This document shows, one piece after another, positions 55,228 through 64,000 of a DNA stretch of 64,000 nt. The translations under genes were made by a program, and so were the position numbers. The number at the start of each line of letters is the position of its first letter. The stretch's first letter is position 1. The notes below the pieces were generated by a model that had not been told where the DNA came from, made no database searches, and saw nothing but the letters and a program-made list of their open reading frames with translations. This stretch comes from Anthonomus grandis grandis (Eukaryota; Arthropoda; Insecta; Coleoptera; Curculionidae): positions 44,633,131 through 44,697,130 of the forward strand of contig NC_065548.1 of assembly GCF_022605725.1 (NCBI RefSeq), written 5' to 3'.

Positions 55228-55852
55228 GATAACTTTGGTTTGGTAAAAATTACCTTTAAGATATTGTATTTCTGGGTAATCACAAGGGCTTCAGAATGGT
55301 TCTGCTCCATTTTGTTATGCAGTAATTTAAAATTGATTCTACCAAGGCTTCATAGATCGTCATTACGGTTATTGTCTTAACTGACAAAATTTATAAGTTT
55401 ACTAGTAAAAATTTATTCAATATAGTGCAACACTAGATCTTCATCTAAAGTAACACCTAAATATTTTATCTTTGTCTGTCTTTTTATTTGTTGGCTGCAG
55501 AGACAACAACAAAAAGCAAACAAACAAGAATAAAGTTAACCCAAGTTGCATTGCAAGTATTGTAAACCCTCTTGTAGGTTTACAATACTTGCAATTAACA
55601 ATGCTTCATGATAAAATTCTTTAAGAAAATAAAGAATCTTGCTTAACAATACTTTCTGTTTATTAAAAAAGTCTCTCACTATCTACATTTTTCATTTAGA
55701 TGGTTACATATTTTTATTCCTTCATATGTGATTGAACTTTTACTCAAGGAAGTTTTTGGAATGGGTAATAAAAAATTATTCTTTCTGAATCTTGTTACCA
55801 TTAATGGCATTGTTCTGCTATTTAGTGATCGATATTTATATTGATATTTATA
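55228..55852. other. Unassigned stretch with a perfect hairpin
   Basis: No gene. See the hairpin at 55550-55595. Confidence 0.5.
55550..55595. repeat. Perfect 19-bp inverted repeat with 8-base loop
   Basis: ATTGCAAGTATTGTAAACC, loop CTCTTGTA, then its exact reverse complement. It could form a strong stem in RNA on either strand. Its origin is unknown; it may be a fold-back from a template switch or a small MITE. Confidence 0.8.
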
Positions 55853-56282
55853 AAAATAATAATAATAATAATAATAATATGTCTTTATTATAAAAAAAAG
55901 CAATATTAATCTTACAATATTACTTAATACTACATTGCCAAAGAAGGCGAAGATTAGCTTAAAGCTACTCTTTAACTCTTCACCTTCCTAACAATCACAG
56001 TTTAAATGGAGAAAACGAAAAAAAAAAACAAAAAAAGAAACAAGTATATATAAAGCATTTATCTTCCAGAAAACTAGACTATATTTTGGATTGATTTAAA
56101 AACAAAAGTCTATAATATTTCCTATACACATTTAATGAAGTATTAAATATTGGTTTATAAGTATTAAAGAACTTAACGGCATTATAAGTAAAAGATCGCT
56201 CGAACAGAGCCGTGGAATTTTGCGGCATGGTCAAGATATTGTATCTAATATTTCGAGTGTGAACCTGGTTTTTTGGTATTAA
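55853..56282 (-). pseudogene. LINE family H, C-terminus and 3' end, antisense
   Basis: On the minus strand: TRNIRYNILTMPQNSTALF and SFTYNAVKFFN, a LINE RT C-terminus, then a 3' untranslated region with AATAAAGACATATT and an ATT repeat tail (55855-55880). Its upstream part is beyond the LINE B insertion, at 57661-57850. Confidence 0.75.
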
Positions 56283-57660
56283 CTTTTTTTTTTTTTTTTT
56301 TATTTATTCATTAAACGGGAAACCCCCATTACAAAAAAAAAATTATAAAATACAGTTATGTCAATAATTAATAATCCTTGCTTAAACTATTAAGAGTTAA
56401 AGTACTTAACTAAAAAAGAAAGACTCTAAAGTAACTAAACAAAAAAAAAATATCTTTGTGTTAACTAATAGATTAGAAACATAAATTCTCACTTGGTTTA
56501 CCCATCAAACAACATATTAATTAAAAATATTAATTAAACAATACTAAGTATTCAAAATTTCCATTAAACTACCCTTAAAAGACCCATATGAATTGCTAAA
56601 AACATCTAGCCTCTCCTCCCGATGCAAAAAATCTAGAGATCTCACCAAAAAAGAGTTTTTACCATACTTGGTTCTATGGAACCCAATATGAAATAAATTA
56701 TTTTGTCTAAGTGTTCTCTGAGGAATAGAAAATTTAACCTGGGAAAGTAAATCCGGACAGGATGTAATACCATTCAACAACTTATAGATAAAACAGATGT
56801 CAAACATTGTTCTTCTTTTATCCAAAGACAAAACTTTAACATAATTCAATATTTGGGAATAATCATGATTAGCAATAAGATCCAAATTAAACATGTAGTT
56901 ATAATATCTTAAAAATTTGTTTTGCACACTCTCCAGTAATGACTTATAGACATACTGGGGAGTCCAGATAATTGAGCCATACTCAAGCTGGGATCGTACC
57001 AATCCCACATATACAGATTTGACAGCTTGCAATAATAACCCCTTACAATTTCTAAGCGTAAAACCCAACATTCTATTAGCTTTTACTACTATTTGGTCTA
57101 TATGATTGCAGAAGTTTAATTTCGTGTCAAACAGTATTCCTAAATCCTTAGCAACATCCTTTAATTGAAGTTTCTGGCCGTTAATTGTGTAAAATGATGG
57201 TATCCTACTTTTTTTCTTATGAAATGAAATTTGGAAGCATTTATTAATATTCAAATCTAACAAATTATTTTGGCACCACAGAGAAAGGCTATCAAGATCT
57301 TTCTGTAAGAGGCTGATATCAAGTTCATTCATAATAACCAAGAAAAGTTTGAGGTCATCAGCAAACATTAAAAATTCTCAATACTCCAAGACATCCCTAA
57401 GGTCATTAACAAACAAACTAAATAGCAAAGGAGAGCAGTGTCTGCCTTGTGGCACTCCAGAACAAACTTCAATCACCTTAGATATAAAATTACCAAGTTT
57501 AATCACTTGCTTTCTATCACTAAGAAAGCTAAGCAACCATTTTAGCAATCTATCAGAAAAACCTATATTTCTCAATTTTTCAATTAATAACAAATGATTC
57601 AGGACTTTGACTAACATATAATCAATAAAGAAAAGTAGAATCTGAATAGGTAAGGTCGCT
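56283..57660 (-). mobile_element. LINE family B, copy 2, antisense, 5'-truncated
   Basis: The 3' end carries the same TAATGGGGG..CCCGTTTAATGAATAAAT block as the copy at 12.3 kb and then an A-run (T-run at 56286-56302 on the plus strand). It is inserted in LINE H. Confidence 0.85.
56544..57617 (-). pseudogene. LINE B reverse transcriptase, one in-frame stop
   Basis: Starts within the palm (LVKVLNHLLLIEKLRNIGFS) and contains CSGVPQGRHCSPLLFSLFVN. A TGA (near 57375, at LEY*EFL) sits just before the intact active-site box MFADDLKLF. The rest, to 56544, is open: KDLGILFDTKLNF, SQLEYGSIIW, a HDYSQILNY stretch and a C-terminal LVRSLDFLH. Only a nonsense change and the 5' truncation separate it from an open frame. 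Confidence 0.85.
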
Positions 57661-57850
57661 ACCTTACCTTAACCACCTCAACTGAAATATAGAGTCTGAT
57701 ACAAGTCTACAGCAAGTATTCTGCACGCGTTGCAGGCGGTAACGATTTATTTGGTCTAAGCAAGGATAATAAACTATAAGGCAGTAATTTAAAATAGATA
57801 AAACAAAGTAAATGTGATATAGTGTCTGTGGCTATGTTCGCCTAAAACTT
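57661..57850 (-). pseudogene. LINE family H, RT fragment, antisense
   Basis: On the minus strand: VYYPCLDQINRYRLQRVQNT, then CCRLVSDSIFQLRW, a piece of the RT C-terminal region preceding the part at 55853-56282. Confidence 0.65.
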
Positions 57851-58139
57851 AAGAATCACAATACAGAATCGCGTGCAAATTTGCACAGTTATTAGTTTTT
57901 ACCCTCTGAAGGTTATAGGCATGGTTTTATTCACAAGCTATTAATTTTGCAATACAATTGGTTGTTCAACAATACAGCTGACTTGTATGTACAGTACTCG
58001 TAGGTTAATAAGCAAAACTGTCATTACTTGTCCCACAGAAACTAACACGTATTTAGAGAGGGGCATACCTAGTACCCCCAGAAAATCGATGTTTGGGCTG
58101 GTATATTGGGAGGTGGTATTATCGGCCCAATATTTACAT
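57851..58139. other. Unassigned stretch
   Basis: No feature recognised. Confidence 0.4.
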
Positions 58140-61095
58140 CAGGAAATTTAAATGGCGACATTTAAATTTAAAATCTTTACTAATATAAACAATGTTGCAC
58201 TAGATTTCAGAAAAAAAAACATAGAAAACATGTATGCTGAAATGATACAGAGGTGTAAACCACACGAACCACTAATAATGCTGGAATTAGAAAATCAGAG
58301 GGACATACACGGAAATTTATCTTTAGAAGAACGCTTACTACAATTTCAACAGGTTGGAGCACCTCCTAATGTGCATAATTTAAAATCCACCGATAATAAA
58401 TGGTTTGAAGAATTTTTTGACAAAGTTACCTCCTCAACAGTCAGCTGAGAGGTGCAAAAAAACCTATTTTGAGTACCCAAAAAACTATTTCCTGTGCAAA
58501 CCTTTTAGCATGAATGAACTTGAAAGTTCGATAAAAAACACTCGAAACACAGCTCCCGGAATTAACAACATTCAATATATAATGCTCTTATACCTACCTA
58601 AGAATGCAAAACAAGTTATGTTAGACATACTTAATGATATTTATTTAAATAGCTATGAAATCGAGCATTTTCAAAAGGTAATTGTTGTTCCTACTCAAAA
58701 GCCAGGCAATAACCCCAATGTTGGTAGCTCTTATAGGCCAATATCCCTTCTCTCTTGTATTTTAAAGACATTAAAAAGACTTATTAAAAATTGGTTAGAA
58801 TATTGGTTAAAAAATAGACAATTCTTACCTAATAAAGTATGAATATAAAAAAGGATTTGGTTCTCTAGATGAGGTAGCACATATAACCACTGATATTCAA
58901 AATTGTTTCTCAACAAATGAATATCTAACTGCCTTGTTTTTTGATATAGAGGGTGCATATGACTCTGTAGACATTATTATACTAAAACACAAATTAATAA
59001 CATTATTTCTTATACCAGAAAATATTGCACAATCTATTATTTTATTATATTGCATAAGAGAAAGTTTCATAAGAAATGCTCAGAATGAAATAGTTGGCTC
59101 TAGATCTGTACATATGGGTTTACCCCAAGGCTCAGTTTTAAGCCCTCTTCTCTTTAACATGTACACTAGGGACTTACACACCTTATTATGTAAATATAGT
59201 TTAGTACAGTATGCTGATGATTTTTGTATATACAGTATTGATAAAAAATATGACCAATGTTTGAACAGTTTGTGTGACATGTTTAATATTATTAGGAACT
59301 GGTCAGTCATAAATGGTTTTGAAATATCTATTAAAAAATCAAGTGTATGTATCTTTACATGTCACAACACTCCTAACATAAGTTATATTAACTTAACAAA
59401 TGATAGTAGATTACCTTACGTAAAAGCAGTAAAATATCTAGGCATAATTTTAGACAAAAAACTTAATTGGAGAGGTCAAATCAACAGCATCATTTCTAAA
59501 TGTGAACGAGGATTACATTTTCTATGATATGTCACTAAAATTTGGTGGGGCGGGGCTGTGATGTATCAACAGCCTTAGTTTTCTATAAGAGTTACATAAG
59601 ATCAATTATTGACTATGGATCACATTTGTTACAGAAAGTAGATATCATACAATATAAAGCTCTGCGAATTAGTTTAGGTGCTATGCGTTCTACCCCTATA
59701 CGGGCACTTTTAGTTGAAGCATTGGAACCTCCTCTTTATTTGTGCCGAAGCATGCTTAGTGCTAAGTTCCTTACTAAACACAAATTCTTAAATACAGATC
59801 TTCTATATGAGGTAAACAAATTAAACATTCAAGATTTAACAAATAAGTATTGGCTACATAAAAACTTCCCTCCATTTTGTGAAGTTTTTTGGGAGATACA
59901 ACCAATGTTAGATCTAATTGTACCCTTTGAATTAACAAAATTTGATTTTTTCAGCGCTGCTGAAACATGTGTGGTTAAATATCCTTTGTTTACTGATAAC
60001 TCCATATTAAATAAAATTATACTTAAATTAGAATTATCACAGCATGATACGAGTATACATATATATACAGATGCATCAAAGAGTGAAGAAGGTAATGGAG
60101 CACCAATATACATCCCTGACTTAGACATTCAATATCTGACAAAAATTGTAGCATATTTACTTGAGGCAATTTCCATTAGAGAGGCACTTAATCTTGCCTT
60201 TTAAGACAGTAACAAAAAATATGTTATACTATCGGACTCATGTCTGTTCTTCAAGGCATTGAAAGGAGGTCTGCTTAGTCTTATAAAGTTAACCCCATAA
60301 TATGGGAAATTAAAAAAACTTATACGTCGTTTATCCTTTTTTGAAAAAAAAAAGTAACATTTTTAGTAAAGCTGGTAGATTTGTTAGCCAAAAATAGTAT
60401 TGCCGTTGGCGACTACATACCCGATCTTCCTTGTCTCACTGATATAAACACAATAATTAGGAAAAATACAAATGTTAAGTGGAATGATATTTGGGAAAAT
60501 ATTTACAAAGAATCTCCAACAAGTTATTGCAAATTAGTTCCAAAACTACCTTCTGCATACTGGCATAGCGAACCAAACGTGCCACGGTGTTTTAAAACAA
60601 CTATAATTCTTATGAAATTAGGACATGCTTGCTACCCAGCACACCTCAACAAAACTAAAGTATTACCTACTGATCTGTGCACAAATTGTGATGTTACAGG
60701 TGACCTAAATCACATTTTTTTTTAATGTAAAAAATATACTCAAGAAATCAAGATGCTAGTGGTTAATTTACGCGTGGAATATCAAGCGGCTAGTCCATTT
60801 AATATTATGCATTTATTGGCACTAGAACTAGAAAATCCAAAAATATTTAATTATCTAATTACCTTCCTTAGATATGTTAGACTTATTTAGAGTATTTAGT
60901 TTAGATTTCTAATTAGAATAGTTATCCTAGTTCCAAGTCTCATTCTCTTATGTTTCTGTGGCCAATATCTCTTGTATTGTATTAAGTCGCCCTGACAGAC
61001 CCCAGCGGCGTGAAGTCTGTCTCACTGTCTTCAGATAGCATAATGTAGCTAAGAACCGTCCTATAAATTAGATGTATCTAGATATTAAAAAAAAG
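58140..61095 (+). mobile_element. I-type LINE with RNase H domain, 5'-truncated
   Basis: The RT, then an RNase H region and a C-terminal Cys motif, a combination found in the I lineage and its relatives. The 3' end has a small stem (CAGAC ... GTCTG, about 60995-61020) and finishes in an A-run at 61087-61095. Confidence 0.85.
58152..60878 (+). pseudogene. I-type LINE ORF2: RT, RNase H and Cys motif, broken
   Basis: 58152-58448 is a linker. 58405-58842 has TAPGINNIQYIML and SYRPISLLSCILKTLKRLI. A frame change near 58840 leads to 58934-59527 with FFDIEGAYDSVD, GLPQGSVLSPLLFN, the intact active-site box QYADDFCIY and YLGIILDKKLNW. 59542-60204 carries SYIRSIIDYGS and an RNase H start (IYTDASKSEEGNGAPIY); the next RNase H motif (ILSDSCLFFKAL) is past a stop at 60202-60204. 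60381-60725 includes CTNCDVTGDLNHIFF, a CCHC-like C-terminal motif, and then a TAA. The frame is readable to about 60878 (ITFLRYVRL). Several stops make it inactive. Confidence 0.85.
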
Positions 61096-61109
61096 CGTAA
61101 TTTGCATAA

Positions 61110-61355
61110 AGGATAAAAACCTTCTAATCTGGTTCCCATTAGGCCATGGTTGGATGATCATTATCCTAACCAGTGGATTGGAAGAAGAGGTTCTATTGAA
61201 AGGCCACCTAGATCCCCCGACCTAACACCTTTTGACTTCTTTGAGTTGGGTCACCTAAAATCTGTGATTTTTAAAACACAACCTGAGTCACTAGAGCAAG
61301 TACAGCATAGAATAGTTCAGAAATGTCGTGCTATATCCAGAAAAACATTTATTTA
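61110..61355 (+). pseudogene. DDE-type transposase C-terminal fragment
   Basis: The peptide DHYPNQWIGRRGSIERPPRS followed by PDLTPFDFFELGHLKSVIF and QPESLEQVQHRI is the C-terminal block common to insect mariner-like transposases (the IGRRG...PPRSPDLTP..FF motif). Only this end is present. It abuts the A-run of the I-type LINE, so the LINE probably inserted into, or beside, an older transposon. Confidence 0.75.
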
Positions 61356-62365
61356 AAACTTTAAAACTAGAGTTTATTATTGTCTTCAAAAAAAAAAAAA
61401 GAAATATTTTCGACATTTACTTAAATAATAACGAAAATTTAAAAATAGTGTTTTTATTTCTTGTTTTCCTTGGTAAGAAGAATTTTCTGAAATGTGACTT
61501 TCTATGGAAAAGTGTTTTTCAATACCTTCGAGATGATATATCACTCACCCTCCGTTTTATTTAAGATTTTAGGGGTGTATCTCACCCTGTCCAAGGGGTT
61601 GCAGATACAGGTGAGATGTAGGCTTGTTTTTGTTTGCCCTTTTTTTTATAGAAACTGTTTTCAGCGTTTTTTTATTTGGTTTTTCATTCCTAATATGTGG
61701 CCATTTCCAGTTTTTAAATTGTCATCCTGTATGTGTGAATCATTACCAAACTTTTTCTTATGTACATTTCAACATTATTAAGTATTAAGAAACTTATCAA
61801 ATAATTAAGAGTCAAGGATGCTATCTTATCATGTAGGAGTAATTAGAATCAACATTATCATTTTATGCATATTTTTTATGTTATAACCCAAACAAGTTAG
61901 TAAAAAAAAATAATTTGTTTGAGTTTTGCAAGTAAAAATGTTTTTGTCATCTGTATATTATATATATTATTTTTTAACAGCTCTTATAAGACTTTCTTTA
62001 TAGTTTGGTCAGGTAAACCTAAGTGATGTTTTTGTTACAATTATAGTCAGTTGATTATTCCTTTAATTTTTACTCTTGAAATCATAAGTCTTCATTTTCA
62101 CTCAGTAGTAAATTCTATTTTATATCGCAGTGTGCGTGCAGCTTTTTAGTGGTGTTTTTATGTGTTATTAAATCTTATTATTAATAGATACAAGAATTAG
62201 ACAAGTGGAATCCTAAAATCTCTTGTTTGTCAAATTTGCATTGTTCAATAACCATATTACTATTCAGTAGGATTGCAGTTGGGTCATTCTCCAAGACTAG
62301 ATTTTTCGAACTTTATTTAAAACTTATATTTAGAATTTCTTTTTTGTCACTGAATAGTATTTAGT
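61356..62365. other. AT-rich unassigned stretch
   Basis: No gene recognised. 61508-61600 has a moderately GC-rich segment (CTCACCCTCCG) that could be the untranslated end of the transposon whose transposase fragment lies just upstream. Confidence 0.4.
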
Positions 62366-63240
62366 ATATAGTATTAAAGCAATTCTATAAAGAGCTCCAC
62401 GCTACAGATAAAAGAGAAATTAAATCAAGAATCTATGATCCCACTCCCAAAAATCTAAATAAGGGATCAGAAGAAATCCCAGAACACACAATTTATGAAA
62501 TGCACAAGCCAATTTTTGAAATGAAAAGCAACAAATCTCCTGGAGAAGTCTTACACAAGGCAAAACACACGCCACGACAATAAAATAATGCAACCATTTC
62601 CCTAATACCTAAAAAAGGTGATATAAACAATCTCACAAATTATCAGTGTACTTTTTCACTTGAATCATCGCAAATATATTAAAAGCGAAAGTAAACCTTT
62701 ATTACGGAGTCAAGGAAACAAACTGGGTTTCGACCAGGTTACATCCTAAAGAATCTGATAACAAGTCCATTGAATACAATAAACCACTTGTCCTGATATT
62801 TGTGGTCTATGAAAACCCCTTTAATACTATAAATCAGTATCGGATGTTTATATTGTATAAGTGACTCTTTAACTGTAGAACAGACCATCAACATACCTTA
62901 GTACTAGTGCTACAGCTAACGTAAAACTGCAGAAGACAACAAATAAATTCAAAATAAATCATCAGAGTTTGGCAAGGGGGTACTATTTCGCTGAGGCTGT
63001 TTATGAACTTAAGTAGGTTTATAAGTAAGTATAGGTACTTAAGTAAGTATATTTTTAAATCTGTAATTGTGGCAAATCTCTGGTTAAAAATAAGCGGTGA
63101 AGAACTAACACATTTAAGATATGCAGATGACATAGTCCTAATACCAAATTGCTTTGACCATGCTCTGAACATGCTAAGGCCAGACTAAAAATTAATGTGA
63201 CAAAAACCCAACTTCTAACTAATCTTTTACTTGGTGAAGC
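62366..63240 (+). pseudogene. RTE-type LINE RT fragment, decayed
   Basis: Scattered frames give EMHKPIFEMKSNKSPGE, ATISLIPKKGDINNLTNY, GGTISLRLF in a short frame, and EELTHLRYADDIVLIPN, matching RTE-clade RT motifs, including the active-site box YADD in 63003-63188. Blocks between them are deleted or scrambled. It is the only RTE-type piece in the window. Confidence 0.7.
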
Positions 63241-63248
63241 AGTATATA

Positions 63249-63795
63249 CCGGGTGACACAGGAAAAAGGGAACACTTAATAACTATTTTACTACTCAAGA
63301 TAAATAAATGAAATTTGGTATATCAATAGAATTATTATAAGAGCATCTTTTGACATATTCAGTTGTTTTCCGTCACTTCCAGTTTAATCGGACTAACTTT
63401 CTTATTTTAAATGGGAGACTTGGTTTATTATTTTGTATTTCGATAAAAAAATAATATTCTGAGAATAAGAATACTGCATTTGCTACTTTCTGTTTTATAC
63501 TCATAGAAAAAATCATTTTTTTTTAATTTTAAAATAGGGTGCCATGGATGCATTGACAGTTTCAATTTTTAATCAAGTAATCACGGAAAAATAGTTTTTG
63601 TTACATATTATGATTTAACTCTTTTACACGTCTATTTAAAATGACCAAACCATTAATTTTGGCATTTACTTAATTTTTTTAAATAGCACGTTATTGGGAA
63701 CAACCACTTTTAAAACGAGGTTTCTTTTTCCCCATATTTTGATATAATTTTTTAAATCGGTTGATAAATAACCCATAAGAAAAAAAATAAGTCAT
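63249..63795. repeat. Probable non-autonomous transposon piece
   Basis: Starts TACCGGGTGACACAGGAAAA, of the style of termini common in insect mariner-like elements. No coding sequence, and no second end was found before the LINE at about 63800. Confidence 0.35.
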
Positions 63796-63799
63796 ATTA

Positions 63800-64000
63800 A
63801 TCAATCAAGAGGACTTTCGGAAAGCCTGGAACAAAGAAGTTTGGCCAAACGGAGCTGTCATATCTCGGTTTTTCACCAAGAGGAGGGTGCCACCAGAACA
63901 ATAGGAGGACTCTCTGAAAGTATCCTAACTACATCAAGGCAGTTGTCAATCTACTATCAGAATGTACGCGGATTAAGAACCAAAACAAATGCATTATATA
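63800..64000 (+). mobile_element. LINE family F, second copy, runs off the window
   Basis: Contains the end of ORF1 (EDFRKAWNKEVWPNG, then ISRFFTKRRVPPEQ and a TAG) and then the start of the ORF2 endonuclease (LSIYYQNVRGLRTK), matching VYYQNVRGLRTK of the copy at 45.5 kb. The rest is outside. Confidence 0.8.

Overview
This window is AT-rich eukaryotic nuclear DNA, most likely from an insect with a repeat-rich genome. The reasons are the mix of mobile-element families (BEL/Pao and CsRn1-type Gypsy LTR elements, several non-LTR lineages, Sola-like, P-like and Tc1/mariner DNA transposons), short split coding pieces with GT splice donors, and the absence of ribosome-binding sites, operons, tRNA or rRNA genes. 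I cannot name the species. Nearly all of it is transposable elements inserted into each other; the only host-gene candidates are one short exon near 36.2 kb and a doubtful divergent one near 35.8 kb.

Layout. 1-4334: 3' part of a BEL/Pao element with an open pol and its 3' LTR, sitting in a non-LTR 3' tail (family 'A'). 4572-12296: a decayed A-related LINE split by a TIR-bounded Sola-like transposon (4978-11856, ACAT duplications), which itself received two more family-A LINEs. 12297-13913: antisense LINE 'B' with another A insertion. 14572-20070: a complete Gypsy element with two 269-bp LTRs that look identical, a tRNA-Trp primer site, gag, a -1 slippery site and an unbroken pol. 20791-25230: a P-like element with a THAP transposase, broken by frameshifts and stops. 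25470-28074: LINE 'C' with a PHD-type ORF1. 28662-30366: a 63-bp palindromic insertion abutting a TIR-flanked MADF remnant. 31395-35110: LINE 'D'. 35.4-36.3 kb: relatively GC-rich stretch with the possible host exon(s). 37.1-41.4 kb: LINE remnants, including LINE 'E'. 41655-44165: antisense LINE 'K' split by an IS630-Tc1-mariner transposon. 45149-53250: LINE 'F' split by a second BEL/Pao element (minus strand, open pol, one LTR missing). 53277-55225: Tc1-like element with IR/DR ends. 55853-57850: antisense LINE 'H' split by a second LINE 'B'. 58140-61095: an I-type LINE with RNase H. 61.1-64.0 kb: transposase, RTE-type and LINE F fragments, the last running off the window.

Function. These genes form no host pathway. 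Each autonomous element encodes its own mobility proteins: gag, protease, RT, RNase H and integrase; or an RNA-binding ORF1 with endonuclease and RT; or a DDE transposase. Almost all are disabled by frameshifts, stops, truncation or lost catalytic residues. The Gypsy element is the main exception and looks recently inserted; the two BEL pol frames are open but their elements are incomplete here. The most informative features are the clean target-site duplications, which let the order of insertions be read directly. I found no convincing undescribed molecular system; the strongest leads are listed under findings. LINE family letters are labels used only here.
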